Source of the DNA: an uncultured Desulfovibrio sp.
GTDB taxonomy: Bacteria; Desulfobacterota; Desulfovibrionia; Desulfovibrionales; Desulfovibrionaceae
Direction of reading: 5' to 3'
DNA length: 64,000 bases
NCBI GenBank assembly: GCA_900547595.1
Contig: URHE01000003.1
Span: 8,470-72,469, forward strand
The notes under the pieces were generated by a model that was not told the DNA's origin, did not search any database, and saw only the letters and a program-made list of their open reading frames with translations. The translations under genes were made by a program, and so were the position numbers. Positions 50,506 to 59,352 of the stretch are shown one piece after another; position 1 is the stretch's first letter; the number at the start of each line of letters is the position of its first letter.

Positions 50506-52190
50506 GGCACGCAACGCTCCCATGCGGCTGTGGGCGGCGCATCGGGTGTGGCGCGCGCATGCGGCAGGGCATCGGCCAGTTCCGAGGCGCGGGCGCCCCG
50601 CAGGGGAAAGGCGCGGGCGCAGATGCGTCCCGCCATGGCATGCAGCGCGACGCCCGTGGCCGCCACGCGGAGGGCATCGCGGCGTCGTGGTCCTGCCTGG
50701 GCGAGCAGGGCGGCGATGCAGCCCGCGAGAACGTCGCCGGAACCGCCCATGGCCAGCGTCGGAAGGGCATAGGGAGAGATGAATACCGGCCTCCCGGACT
50801 GCCCGGCCAGAGTTCCGGCCCCCTTGAGAACCACTGCCGCCGGGCTCAATGCGCACAATCGGGCCAGGGCGGCGGGGCGCTGCGCCTGGATCTGCCCGGT
50901 ATCGACCGCGAGCAGGGCCGCCGCCTCGCCGGGATGCGGCGTGAGGATGTCGGCGGATGTCAGCCGGGAGAGGAGCGTCCTGTTCCGGGAAAGCAGGATG
51001 AGCGCGTCCGCGTCAAGGACGGCGGGGGGGCGGTCCGGCAGCGCCAGCAGGGCGGCGAGAAAGGCTGCGGCGTCATCGCCGCGCCCCATGCCCGGCCCCA
51101 CGGCAAGCGCCTGGCAGCGGCACAGCAGTTCCCGCAGGGATTCCGGCAGGGAGGCGGGCCAGCGGACGGCGCCGGCGTCGCCAAGGGCGAGCGTCATGAG
51201 CTCCGGCCAGCCGTTTCTGATGGCCGGGATGGCGCTTTCGGGCGCTGCCACGCTCACCAGACCGGCGCCCGCGCGCAGGGCCGCCGCCCCCGCGAGATGC
51301 CCGGCGCCGGAAAGTCCGGGCGCGCCGCCCAGGACAAGCACATGCCCGAAACTGTTTTTATAGGCTTCCGGCGCCGGTTCGGGCAGGTCGCGCAGGGCAT
51401 GGCCGTCCAGCAGATACTGGCGCACCGGGTGCCGGTCGCGGACAGCGGCGGGAATGCCGATGTCGCCCACATGGAGCGCGCCCACCCAGGGCTGCGCGCA
51501 TGGCAGCACAAGTCCGGGTTTGGCGGCCGCCAGGGTCACGGTGGCATGCGCGCGCACGGCCACGGGCGAGGGGAGTCCGCTGACGGCATCCAGGCCGGAG
51601 GGGATGTCGACGGCGAGGACGAAGCAGCCGGGGATGCGCCGGGAAAGGGCGTTGACGCGTTCGATGGCGGCATGGGCATCGGGGCGGAGCGCGCCGGAAA
51701 AACCCGTGCCGAGGAGCCCGTCCACAATGATGTGCGGTGGGCCGCTTTCCGCCGCTGCCGCCGCCGTGGCGCTGTGTTCTTCCCCCCACGGTCCCCCGAG
51801 GCAGGCGCTCATGGCCACGGGGAGTTCCGCCAGCGGCGCCACACGCACGCCGTTGGCGCGGGCCATGGAGAGGTGCAGGGCGCTTGCCCCGTTGAGGGCA
51901 TCCGGTGGGCGCGCGTGGAACAGGAGGGGACGCGCGCCGCGGTCCGCGAGGAGGCGGGCGACGCAGGCGGCATCGCCGCCGTTGTTGCCAGACCCCATGA
52001 GGAGCCAGACCGCCGCTCCCTCCACATCGGGACGGTGGCGCAACAGGACGTCGCAGGTCACGCGGCCGGCATTTTCCATGAGCATGGCCGTGGAAAGACC
52101 AAAGTTTTCCGCCTCCGCGTCCCATTGCCGCATTTCTTCCGGCAGGGGCAGTGGAGAGAGCAGACGGCAAAATTCCCCGGGCGCGTCCAT
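50493..52190 (-). CDS. nnr: Bifunctional NAD(P)H-hydrate epimerase/dehydratase
   Basis: 565 residues. The N-terminal YjeF_N epimerase domain has GLSTAMLMENAGR and LLMGSGNNGGDAACVARLL, and VDGLLGTGFSGALRPDA. The C-terminal carbohydrate-kinase-like dehydratase domain has VLVLGGAPGLSGAGHLAG, ALAVGPGMGRGDDAAAFLA, ADILTPHPGEAAALLAVDTG and AMGGSGDVLAGCIAALL. Together they repair hydrated NADH/NADPH. Length and domain order match Nnr of E. coli. The ATG at 52190 overlaps the last base of acpS, with GGAGG upstream, and the 3' end overlaps tsaE. Confidence 0.95.
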   Translation of the reverse strand: MDAPGEFCRLLSPLPLPEEMRQWDAEAENFGLSTAMLMENAGRVTCDVLLRHRPDVEGAAVWLLMGSGNNGGDAACVARLLADRGARPLLFHARPPDALNGASALHLSMARANGVRVAPLAELPVAMSACLGGPWGEEHSATAAAAAESGPPHIIVDGLLGTGFSGALRPDAHAAIERVNALSRRIPGCFVLAVDIPSGLDAVSGLPSPVAVRAHATVTLAAAKPGLVLPCAQPWVGALHVGDIGIPAAVRDRHPVRQYLLDGHALRDLPEPAPEAYKNSFGHVLVLGGAPGLSGAGHLAGAAALRAGAGLVSVAAPESAIPAIRNGWPELMTLALGDAGAVRWPASLPESLRELLCRCQALAVGPGMGRGDDAAAFLAALLALPDRPPAVLDADALILLSRNRTLLSRLTSADILTPHPGEAAALLAVDTGQIQAQRPAALARLCALSPAAVVLKGAGTLAGQSGRPVFISPYALPTLAMGGSGDVLAGCIAALLAQAGPRRRDALRVAATGVALHAMAGRICARAFPLRGARASELADALPHARATPDAPPTAAWERCVPWPN

Positions 52191-52564
52191 CAATCCTCCA
52201 GCACCACCACGGCCACGGCGTGGGAACGCTCATGGCTGATGGAAAGATGGGCGGCGCGCGTGCCGAGCAGGCGGGCCCGCTGGCCGGCCGCCCCATGAAA
52301 CATCAGGCCGGTGCCCCCGGCAGGCAGGGGAAGGACCTCGATCTGGCACGGGCCGACTCCCTGGCTGAATCCCGTCCCCAGCGCCTTGGAAGCCGCTTCC
52401 TTGGCCGCGAAGCGGCCCGCCAGAAAGGCGGCGGGCGGTTGCGGCGGCAGGGCGGCAAGTTCGCCGGGCGCGAGGAATTTTTCGAGGAACCGGTGGCCGA
52501 ACCGGGCATGGGCCGCCCTGATGCGCGCAAGTTCCGTCATGTCGATGCCAAGTCCGACGATCAT
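52190..52564 (-). CDS. acpS: Holo-[acyl-carrier-protein] synthase
   Basis: A 124-residue group I phosphopantetheinyl transferase: [16 protein letters not shown] (Mg-binding Asp), [17 protein letters not shown] (the WA-KEA-type signature) and [18 protein letters not shown]. It activates the fatty-acid ACP. The family is short and trimeric, matching this length. It heads the acpS-nnr-tsaE-lysC cluster. It is distinct from the Sfp-type enzyme in the NRPS operon. Confidence 0.95.
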   Translation of the reverse strand: MIVGLGIDMTELARIRAAHARFGHRFLEKFLAPGELAALPPQPPAAFLAGRFAAKEAASKALGTGFSQGVGPCQIEVLPLPAGGTGLMFHGAAGQRARLLGTRAAHLSISHERSHAVAVVVLED

Positions 52565-52794
52565 CGCCGTGCCCCCCGTCCGGCCGCCATGCGGGACGCG
52601 GGACCAACAGTCTGTCCCGGCTTGCCCACAGACGGAAAATTGCATATGTATTGGCGCTGTGCCAACGCATTGTGGCGTCATCCCCGCCGCCGCGTCAAGT
52701 CGGGGCACATGGCGCCATACGGGCGCATCACCAGCTCAAAAGTGGAACAACGCCAAGCAATCAAGCGCGCACAGCGCAGGGAGAGCGGAAAAGA

Positions 52795-54132
52795 ATGAAA
52801 TTGTGCATTGTCGGTACGGGCTATGTGGGGCTTGTCAGCGCCGCCTGCTTCGCGGAAATGGGCAATACCGTCACCTGTGTGGACGTGAATGCCGCGGTCG
52901 TTGAAAAGCTCAATTCCGGGTCCGTCCACATCTATGAGCCCGGCCTGGAACCCATGGTGCGCCGCAGCCGCGCCGACGGGCGCCTGCATTTCACCACGAG
53001 CCTGGAACAGGGCATTGCCGATGCCGAGTGCGCCTTTATCTGCGTGGGCACGCCCCCCCGGCCGGACGGCTCCTGCGATCTGAGCTATGTGCATCAGGTG
53101 GCGCACGAGATCGGGTGGCACATGCAAAAGGACCTCGTGGTGGTGGACAAGTCCACGGTCCCCGTGGGGACCGCTGACACGGTGCGCGGCATCATTGCCG
53201 GGGAACTGGCCGCGCGCGGCCTCTCCCTGAACGCGGAGGTGGTCTCCAACCCCGAATTTCTCAAGGAAGGCGACGCCATCGCGGATTTCATGAAACCCGA
53301 CCGTGTGGTCATCGGTACGGATTCTCCCAGGGCCGCCTCGCTCATGCGTGAACTCTACGCGCCCTTTGCCCGCACCCGCGACAAGATCATCGTCATGGCC
53401 GTCCGCAGCGCCGAGATGACCAAGTACGCCGCCAACTGCATGCTGGCGACGAAGATTTCCTTCATCAACGAGATCGCCACCATTTGCGAGCAGGTGGGCG
53501 CGGATGTGCGCGATGTGCGCGTGGGCATCGGCTCCGATTCGCGCATCGGCTACCAGTTCATCTATCCGGGCGTGGGCTATGGCGGTTCCTGCTTTCCCAA
53601 GGATGTCAAGGCGCTGATCCAGACCGCGGAAAATTCCGGCGTGGAGCCCATGCTCCTCAACGCCGTGGAAGCGGTCAACGCCCGCCAGAAGGCGCACATG
53701 GCCCGCCGCATCGAGGCCTATTTCGCGCCCCAGGGCGGTGTGCGCGGCAAGACGCTGGCCCTTTGGGGCCTGGCCTTCAAGGCCAATACCGATGACATGC
53801 GCGAGGCCGCCGCCATCAATATCATCAACGCCCTCACCGGGGCGGGCATGAGGATCCGCGCCTTTGATCCGGTCGCCGGTGACAATGCGCGCCGCATTTT
53901 CGCGGACAATCCGCTGGTGGAGATCCTGGATGACCAGTACGCGGTGTGCGAGGGCGCCCAGGCGCTGCTGGTGGTGACGGAGTGGAACCAGTTCCGCAAT
54001 CCGGACTTTGCCCGCGTCAAGTCCCTGTTGAGCGCGCCTCTCCTGTTTGATGGCCGCAACCTGTATTCGCCGTCGGCCATGGCGGAACGGGGTTTCGCCT
54101 ATTTCTGCATCGGCCGCGCGCCCGGGGCCTGA
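52795..54132 (+). CDS. ugd: UDP-glucose 6-dehydrogenase
   Basis: A 445-residue NAD-dependent enzyme making UDP-glucuronate for surface polysaccharides. Rossmann start KLCIVGTGYVGLVSAACFAE, CVGTPPRPDGSCDLSYV, STVPVGTADTVRG, SNPEFLKEGDAIADFMKPDR, the active-site Cys in GVGYGGSCFPKDVKAL, and the C-terminal domain ALWGLAFKANTDDMREAAAI. ATG 52795 fits the family start; the longer upstream frame is not conserved. It is transcribed divergently from acpS and converges on the rhomboid gene. Confidence 0.96.
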   Translation: MKLCIVGTGYVGLVSAACFAEMGNTVTCVDVNAAVVEKLNSGSVHIYEPGLEPMVRRSRADGRLHFTTSLEQGIADAECAFICVGTPPRPDGSCDLSYVHQVAHEIGWHMQKDLVVVDKSTVPVGTADTVRGIIAGELAARGLSLNAEVVSNPEFLKEGDAIADFMKPDRVVIGTDSPRAASLMRELYAPFARTRDKIIVMAVRSAEMTKYAANCMLATKISFINEIATICEQVGADVRDVRVGIGSDSRIGYQFIYPGVGYGGSCFPKDVKALIQTAENSGVEPMLLNAVEAVNARQKAHMARRIEAYFAPQGGVRGKTLALWGLAFKANTDDMREAAAINIINALTGAGMRIRAFDPVAGDNARRIFADNPLVEILDDQYAVCEGAQALLVVTEWNQFRNPDFARVKSLLSAPLLFDGRNLYSPSAMAERGFAYFCIGRAPGA

Positions 54133-54166
54133 GCGGGCAGCGGACGGCGGACGTTTCCACCGACGA

Positions 54167-55132
54167 TCAGAGGCGGGTGAAGGCCCGCCACCATGCCAGC
54201 ACCGGAATCACCATGGCGAGCGTTGCCGCTGCCCATTGCGGCAGCGCCCGCCATTTGCGCCGCAGCCGAAGCCCTTCCAGCATTCCCAGCGCAAGCCCGC
54301 AGCACAATCCGGCCACATGCGCCAGATAATCGGTGCGTTCTCCTTCCGTTCCCAGCATGGCGAGCAACGCCGCCCCGGCGGCCACGGGCAGGAGCATTTC
54401 ACGCCGTCCCGCATGGCGGAGCGCCATGAGGCCCGACAGCGCGCCGATGCATGCGAAAAGCGCGGTGGAGAAGCCGATGCTTTCCACAGGGTGCCGCCGG
54501 AGCGCCACTGCCAGACAATTGCCGAGGATGCCCCCGGCCAGAGTCAGCCACAGGGCGCGCCCGATGCCGGCGCTCCGTGCGAGCAGGGCCAGAAAAAGCG
54601 CACCAAAGGCAAGATTTCCGCAAAGATGGGCCGCATCCGCATGCAGGGTCAGGGCCGTGACCGCACGGTACCATTGGCCGTGCAGGCGCACCTGGAGCGT
54701 GTCCAGGGCGCCCGCCGGCAGCCACAGCCGGGGAGGCGGCAGGCAGTCCGGCGCGGGCCACCAGCCCATGCGCATGCCATGCCAGACGAGGAGCGGCAGG
54801 AGGAAACATCCCGCCAGTTTCCAGTGCGCGTGAACCACCGGCGCAGGCGGCGCGGGGCGCCGCCGTTCGGCGTCAAAGGCCGTCAGTTCCCGCAGGGCCG
54901 CGCGTTCAAGCACGGGCGGCACATACAGGCATTCCCTGCCGCGGAATTGGGAAAGCCTGTGCGGCATATTGCAGGCGCTGAGAACAAGACGCCAATCCCG
55001 CCGCTGCCGATAGCTGGTGATGCCGGTAACGCCGGTGATATTGCGCCAGAAGGCGGGGACCGAGGCCGGTCTGACGCGCCAGTTCAGGCGAGGGGCGGTG
55101 ATGATCGGCGCGTGAGGGAGCGGTTGCGGCAT
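54167..55132 (-). CDS. Rhomboid-family intramembrane serine protease
   Basis: 321 residues. A cytoplasmic N-terminal region of about 110 residues precedes a six-helix rhomboid core: a conserved loop with QWYRAVTALTLHADAAHLCG (usual W-R-x3-x-F-x-H-xx-xH-LxxN position), NLAFGALFLALLARSAG, the catalytic Ser in ESIGFSTALFACIGAL and the catalytic His in YLAHVAGLCCGLALGM. It should cleave transmembrane substrates. The start is uncertain: ATG 55132 has no good ribosome site, and the frame is open to 55255 across the rpmB terminator. Confidence 0.82.
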   Translation of the reverse strand: MPQPLPHAPIITAPRLNWRVRPASVPAFWRNITGVTGITSYRQRRDWRLVLSACNMPHRLSQFRGRECLYVPPVLERAALRELTAFDAERRRPAPPAPVVHAHWKLAGCFLLPLLVWHGMRMGWWPAPDCLPPPRLWLPAGALDTLQVRLHGQWYRAVTALTLHADAAHLCGNLAFGALFLALLARSAGIGRALWLTLAGGILGNCLAVALRRHPVESIGFSTALFACIGALSGLMALRHAGRREMLLPVAAGAALLAMLGTEGERTDYLAHVAGLCCGLALGMLEGLRLRRKWRALPQWAAATLAMVIPVLAWWRAFTRL

Positions 55133-55141
55133 GGGAGAAAG

Positions 55142-55173
55142 AAAAAAAGCCCCGGCAGGATGCTGACGGGGCT
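55142..55173 (-). terminator. Intrinsic terminator of rpmB
   Basis: AGCCCCG (55148-55154) pairs with CGGGGCT (55167-55173). On the minus strand the stem is followed by seven T (forward A-run 55142-55148). It lies 30 bp after the rpmB stop. Confidence 0.85.
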
Positions 55174-55203
55174 CCAGAGACAGAGAGTTGACAGAGGGGG
55201 CGC

Positions 55204-55413
55204 CTAGTCCTGCTTGCGGACCGCGGGTTTGGACACGAGCCCGGAGCGGAGGCAACGGGTGCAGACGGTGAGCGTCCGCACGCTGCCGTCAGGAAACTGG
55301 TGCCGCACGCGCTGCAGGTTGGGATTGAAACGGCGCTTGGTCTTGATGTTGGAATGGCTCACCAGATTGCCCACCTGGGGCTTCTTGCCGCAGAAATCAC
55401 ATTCCTTGCTCAT
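55204..55413 (-). CDS. rpmB: Ribosomal protein L28
   Basis: 69 residues: [20 protein letters not shown], then [17 protein letters not shown] and [16 protein letters not shown]. The CxxC pairs make this the zinc-binding (C+) form of L28. Part of the large ribosomal subunit. Followed by its own terminator. Confidence 0.97.
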   Translation of the reverse strand: MSKECDFCGKKPQVGNLVSHSNIKTKRRFNPNLQRVRHQFPDGSVRTLTVCTRCLRSGLVSKPAVRKQD

Positions 55414-55520
55414 GCTGTCCTCCGTATATGCGCTGAAAACTGTTCCATGCCGTCGTTGCTGTGGCCGTCCTCACGCCGGTGAAAATGGCGCGCCCTCAGG
55501 CGTTGCCCATGCGAACGGCG

Positions 55521-55549
55521 AACATAGTCTGTTCCTGGAGAAAATACAA
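55521..55549 (-). promoter_or_regulatory. Candidate promoter of rpmB
   Basis: On the minus strand TTGTAT and TATGTT are separated by 17 bp, ending about 107 bp before the rpmB start. Modest consensus match. Confidence 0.35.
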
Positions 55550-55626
55550 GTTTTTTTCCGGACTGCGCGTCGTACATGCGCCTCCATCGCCGTCCGGCCG
55601 CGCCGGGAACCTATTGCGGCCATGGG

Positions 55627-55655
55627 TTGACAATGGCGTCCGGCTGCCTTAAATA
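55627..55655 (+). promoter_or_regulatory. Candidate promoter of the small membrane protein gene
   Basis: TTGACA at 55627-55632 followed after 16-17 bp by TTAAATA (55649-55655), about 95 bp before ATG 55751. The rest of the 55414-55750 gap holds only this and the rpmB promoter region. Confidence 0.5.
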
Positions 55656-55750
55656 CCCCGTCTCCACGGCGCCGGATGCGCCGGGAGATCACCGGGGATT
55701 CCCCGGCGATAACGGGCGGCCCTGCCGCCATAAACCGGAGTCTTGCTGAA

Positions 55751-55954
55751 ATGTTGAGCTTTGCAAGAAACGAGCGCGGCATCCGTCTTGCTTCCGCTGC
55801 CATCGTTCTCCTGCCTGTTGTCACCATGATTTTTGCCACCAGCCGTTCCTCATCCCTCGACCTGGTGGTGGCCCTGATGTACTGCGCCTTTGCCGCGGTG
55901 GCCTTCATGGCCCTTCTGCTGGAGCGGGCGGAGGAAAACGAAACCAGGGAATAA
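55751..55954 (+). CDS. Small two-helix membrane protein of unknown function
   Basis: 67 residues with a short basic N-terminus (LSFARNERGIRL), two predicted membrane helices (ASAAIVLLPVVTMIFAT and DLVVALMYCAFAAVAFMALL) and an acidic end (ERAEENETRE). I do not recognise the family. A promoter-like sequence upstream and a terminator immediately downstream on the same strand support a real monocistronic gene. An overlapping minus-strand frame (55471-55986) lacks such signals. Confidence 0.6.
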   Translation: MLSFARNERGIRLASAAIVLLPVVTMIFATSRSSSLDLVVALMYCAFAAVAFMALLLERAEENETRE

Positions 55955-56013
55955 TCTGCAGGGGTGGGCATGCCCCCCGGTTCCATTGCTGCGCGGCATC
56001 GGCCGCCGGAACA

Positions 56014-56042
56014 GAAACCCGGTCTTTATGAGGCCGGGTTTC
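56014..56042 (+). terminator. Intrinsic terminator after the small membrane protein gene
   Basis: GAAACCCGG at 56014-56022 pairs with CCGGGTTTC at 56034-56042, followed by TGTTTT. Confidence 0.75.
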
Positions 56043-56142
56043 TGTTTTCCCTGTGGGGGCATGGCGCGGCGGCTTGCAAGATGGGACGTTTCCGGCTAGG
56101 TTCTCTCCCTATTATCAGATATTTCGCCAGCGCGGAGACAAC

Positions 56143-58050
56143 ATGAGCGAGTTTTCCAGGGAGCGGGGCCGGCCCCGCGAGTCGGGCGTAACGGTTGACG
56201 GAACGCGGGAGGCGGCACATGCCGGAAAGCGCGCCCCCGGAAGCCCCGGCGCATCGGAGGCGCGGCGCAGGAGCGCCGGTCAGGGCCGTGAACGGCGTTC
56301 CGGCAAGCGGGAAGGGAGCCTTGGGGGAACCTCGTTGAAAGATGTCGTCGCGGAAATCGACCGTGACATCCTGCGGCTGCTGCTGCGCCGTCATAACCTG
56401 CTCGAACGCATGCGCGGCGGCAGGCCCCGGCTGGACGCCGCGGAGGAAAAGTTCCTGCGCGAGGCGTGGCAGACAGCTGTTGCCCGCGTCAGCCGCGATG
56501 CGGATCTTTCGGGACGGTTTTTTGCCCTCATGCAGGATGCGGCCTTTTTGCCGCGTCCCGCTGAGAGCCAGGATGGCGGCGCGCAGGGCGCGGAAACTCC
56601 CGCCCCGGCGGCGGAGCGCCGCGAGGCATTCAATCTTGCCCCTCCGCGCAAGCCGTTGGAACTTTCCCTGCACGCGCCGCTTGCCTGCCGGGAAGCGCGC
56701 GCATGGCTTTTTCTGGCAGCCGCATCCGGTCAGCCCCTGCGCCTCGCGCCGTGCCTGATGAATGATCCGCTGGTGGATTTGCTCAAGGCGCTCAACCAGA
56801 TGGGCGCGGCGGTCACGCGCGGGCAGGATGCCGTCATTGCCCGGGCGGCGGAACCTCTGGGCTGTCCCGACAAGGTCATCTACCTGGGAGACAGCATCTG
56901 GAATCTGTTCCTTTTGCTCGCGTTTTATGTGGGCAGGCCGTCCAGGGTGAAATTTATCGGCGAGACCGAACTCAAGCTGGCGGATTTTTCTTCCACGCGC
57001 CATTTCCTGCCGCAACTGGGCGCCAGGTTCATCAACGTCATTCCCCGGAGCGCCGGGCTCCCCGCGCGGCTGGAGTGTTCCGGCATCGTGCCGGGGCGGG
57101 TTGACCTGCCGGAGGATGTCCCCGGAGAACTCGGCGCCGCGCTTCTTCTGGCGGCGCCATTTCTTGACCACGAGTTTACGCTCGGGCTTGCGGGGCATCC
57201 GCAACGGGAGCAGGTGATCGCGTTCGCCCTGCCGCTGCTTCAGGCCGCGGGCATTTCCGTGGCGGAGCGGGATGGCGCTGTCGGCGTGCGGCCCGGCGCG
57301 CCTGTGTTGCCCGCCGAACCGGCTCTTCCCATGGACGCCGGGCTGGCGGCGTTTCTTCTCTCGTTGCCCATGCCGCTTGGGGGCGATGTGCGCCTTGAAG
57401 GAACATGGCCCACGGGGCCGGAAGGGGATGCCGCCTGGGAGCTGCTGCGGGCCATGGGCGTGCCTGTGGAACGTTCCGCCGCCGGGCGGGGAGCCGTTGG
57501 CGTGAAACTTGAAGCGCCGCGGTGCGCCGCGCGGCTGTCGACAGTGCCGACGGTCACGCTGGAGCGGCTTTCCGGCCGGCTCGCGCCGTTGCCGCTCGCG
57601 CTGGCCGCGTGTGCCGCTCTGGGGGGGACGGACGCGGACGTGCCTGCCTCCGTAGTGGAGGCGCTGCGCTGTCCCCCGGCGCTCGCCGCGGATTTTTTTT
57701 CCGCCGCGGGGCTGGAACTGAGAGGGGATGCGCTGCGTCCGGCTCCGGAGCCGCGTGACGGGGAGAAATCCTTCCCCGGCCCGGTATGGAACGCGCCTTC
57801 GCCCACCTGGGCGCTTGCGCTGGCCCTGACCGCGTGCGCCCGTCCGGCGCGCTGCCATGGGCTGCGGCTGGGCAATCCCGGCGTTCTCACGACGCTGTAT
57901 CCGGGATTCTGGGCATTGTACAACACGCTTCCCCGTCCTGTCCTCCGGCAGCGGGAAGATGCGGAAGAGGCCCCGACCGTGCGGGAGCACAGGCGCATCC
58001 GCACGGCAATGGCGGCTGTGCTGCCCCCTGAGCGCGAAGCGGAAGAATGA
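56143..58050 (+). CDS. Chorismate-mutase-like / EPSP-synthase-like fusion, probably non-catalytic
   Basis: 635 residues. After a basic, disordered N-terminus (about 65 residues) comes an AroQ-like helix (VVAEIDRDILRLLLRRHNLLE) and then an EPSP-synthase-like two-fold domain from about residue 165 (PLELSLHAPLACREARAWLF ... IYLGDSIWNLFLLLAFYVG ... FIGETELKLADFSSTRHFLP ... SGIVPGRVDLPEDVPGELGA). The fold pattern follows AroA, but the motifs that bind shikimate-3-phosphate and PEP (PGSKS, GNAGTxxR) are not recognisable. It may be an inactive paralogue or a regulator. GGAG lies six bases before ATG 56143. No shikimate or aromatic-pathway gene is nearby. Confidence 0.6.
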   Translation: MSEFSRERGRPRESGVTVDGTREAAHAGKRAPGSPGASEARRRSAGQGRERRSGKREGSLGGTSLKDVVAEIDRDILRLLLRRHNLLERMRGGRPRLDAAEEKFLREAWQTAVARVSRDADLSGRFFALMQDAAFLPRPAESQDGGAQGAETPAPAAERREAFNLAPPRKPLELSLHAPLACREARAWLFLAAASGQPLRLAPCLMNDPLVDLLKALNQMGAAVTRGQDAVIARAAEPLGCPDKVIYLGDSIWNLFLLLAFYVGRPSRVKFIGETELKLADFSSTRHFLPQLGARFINVIPRSAGLPARLECSGIVPGRVDLPEDVPGELGAALLLAAPFLDHEFTLGLAGHPQREQVIAFALPLLQAAGISVAERDGAVGVRPGAPVLPAEPALPMDAGLAAFLLSLPMPLGGDVRLEGTWPTGPEGDAAWELLRAMGVPVERSAAGRGAVGVKLEAPRCAARLSTVPTVTLERLSGRLAPLPLALAACAALGGTDADVPASVVEALRCPPALAADFFSAAGLELRGDALRPAPEPRDGEKSFPGPVWNAPSPTWALALALTACARPARCHGLRLGNPGVLTTLYPGFWALYNTLPRPVLRQREDAEEAPTVREHRRIRTAMAAVLPPEREAEE

Positions 58051-58153
58051 GATGCCGGAGGTGCAGGCGCCCGCAGGCCGGACATTGAACGATTTTCCGG
58101 CATCGGCGGAACCGCTGCAAAGGTGATGCAAGGGTGATACAAAAAACGGGCGC

Positions 58154-58181
58154 AAAAAAGGGCTGCTTCCCCGCAGCCCTT
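58154..58181 (-). terminator. Intrinsic terminator of tRNA-Leu
   Basis: AGGGCTGC at 58159-58166 pairs with GCAGCCCT at 58173-58180; on the minus strand it is followed by a T-run (forward A-run 58154-58159). It is placed 10 bp after the tRNA 3' end. Confidence 0.85.
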
Positions 58182-58190
58182 GATATTCCT

Positions 58191-58276
58191 TGGTGCCCGG
58201 AGCGGGGGTCGAACCCGCATGGCCTGTGGCCGAGAGATTTTAAGTCTCTTGTGTCTGCCTGTTCCACCATCCGGGC
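58191..58276 (-). tRNA. tRNA-Leu (anticodon TAA)
   Basis: Minus-strand class II tRNA with acceptor GCCCGGA/TCCGGGC, anticodon stem AGAGA/TCTCT around CTTAAAA (TAA, reads UUA/UUG), long variable arm, T-loop GGTTCGACCC and encoded CCA (forward TGG at 58191-58193). Confidence 0.95.
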
Positions 58277-58305
58277 ATGTGCGGAGTTTTCATCCTCCCG
58301 CGGCA

Positions 58306-58323
58306 TCTGATAAGTGTATCAGA
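58306..58323. promoter_or_regulatory. Dyad upstream of tRNA-Leu
   Basis: A perfect inverted repeat, TCTGATA-AGTG-TATCAGA, about 30 bp upstream of the tRNA-Leu 5' end. It could be an operator or part of the promoter; nothing more can be said. Confidence 0.3.
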
Positions 58324-58411
58324 AGCGCGGCGCCCGGACAAGCCGGGCGGGCATGGCCGTCGCTTCCGTCATCCGGGGAGCCGTTCCTGGGTCCCGGGTG
58401 GAGACGGAAGA

Positions 58412-58798
58412 TCAGGCGGAAGGCGGCGTCGTGTCCTCCGGGGCGTCCAGCGGCACCGGCCACATGCCCTGCCGCCACTGTCCTTTCCGGAGCCAGAAGA
58501 GGTACAGCCCCGAAAGGCTCTTGTCCAGAAAGAGCAGCCGTCCCTTGATGCCGTCGGGCAGGATGGCGGCGATGCTGGCCGCGATGTCCCGAAAGTTTTC
58601 CAGATCAAGGCTCTCAAGGGCGCACTGGAACCGGAGCATGTCGCCAAGGGGGGTGAAATCCAGGTGCTGGCCGCCGGCATCGGCAAGGATATGTTCAAGG
58701 CGGGCCATGAGCGCGCTTTCCGCGTTCAGAAGCTCGTCGTAGGTCAGGCTGTCGGCATAGGTGAACTGGGCGAAAACTTCACATTGATTTTTGTCCAT
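58412..58798 (-). CDS. Hypothetical protein, 128 residues
   Basis: I do not recognise this family. The protein is soluble, mildly acidic, with a helix-rich N-terminal half (VFAQFTYADSLTYDELLNAESALMARLEHIL is split here only in description) and a central LDFTPLGDMLRFQCALESL, then GRLLFLDKSLSGLYLFWLRKGQWR and a short low-complexity end. GAGG five bases before ATG 58798 supports the start. It is divergent from pgpA with an 83 bp gap. The C-terminal pattern of hydrophobic and Trp residues suggests a folded domain. No metal or nucleotide motif is visible. Confidence 0.65.
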   Translation of the reverse strand: MDKNQCEVFAQFTYADSLTYDELLNAESALMARLEHILADAGGQHLDFTPLGDMLRFQCALESLDLENFRDIAASIAAILPDGIKGRLLFLDKSLSGLYLFWLRKGQWRQGMWPVPLDAPEDTTPPSA

Positions 58799-58881
58799 GC
58801 TAGCCTCACTATCGTGGGATCCGCGTTGGGTCGCCGGCGCAGGCAGGCGAACCCGCGGCGCAACGGGTGTGGGGAGGAAGG

Positions 58882-59352
58882 ATGCGGTTTCAGGATGCAT
58901 GTACGCTGGCGTTCTGCCGTCTGGGAATTGCCGGGCTTGCTCCCCGTGCTCCCGGCACATGGGGCACGGCTCTTGCCTGCCTGATCGCGCCGGTATGTTT
59001 TTTGCCGCTCGGCTTTGGCTGGCGTGTCCTTTTGCTCGCGGGACTGTTCGTGGCGGGCGGCGTGGCCGCGGGCCGGGCTGAAACGCTCCTGGGCCGCAAA
59101 GACCCCGGAGAGGTGGTCATCGACGAGCTCGTGGGCGTATGGCTCGTGCTGCTGCCGTTTGCCCATCCCGGTTTCTGGCTGATCCTTTCGGCCTTTGTCT
59201 GCTTTCGCATTTTTGACATTGCCAAGCCCTGGCCTGTGCGCGCCTCGGAGACATGGCTTCCCGGCGGCTTTGGCGTCATGATCGACGATGTGCTGGCAGG
59301 GCTCTGGGCGCTTGTGTGCGTGGCGGTTCTGCACTGGATCGGGATCGTTTGA
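58882..59352 (+). CDS. pgpA: Phosphatidylglycerophosphatase A
   Basis: A 156-residue inner-membrane enzyme that removes phosphate from phosphatidylglycerophosphate to make phosphatidylglycerol. Family motifs: LGIAGLAPRAPGTWGTALAC, DPGEVVIDELVGVWLVL (catalytic acidic residues), FRIFDIAKPWPVRASE and GFGVMIDDVLAGLWA. Four hydrophobic segments. ATG 58882 is preceded by GGGAGGAAGG, which decides against the GTG at 58867. Confidence 0.94.
   Translation: MRFQDACTLAFCRLGIAGLAPRAPGTWGTALACLIAPVCFLPLGFGWRVLLLAGLFVAGGVAAGRAETLLGRKDPGEVVIDELVGVWLVLLPFAHPGFWLILSAFVCFRIFDIAKPWPVRASETWLPGGFGVMIDDVLAGLWALVCVAVLHWIGIV

Noticed and set aside
55471..55986. 171-residue minus-strand frame over the small membrane protein
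   Set aside because: It is Arg/Ser-rich with no signals, whereas the plus-strand gene has promoter-like and terminator sequences and two membrane helices.
56026..58155. 709-residue minus-strand frame opposite the AroA-like gene
   Set aside because: No motif, ribosome site or promoter; the plus-strand frame has an RBS and fold-level similarity to known proteins.
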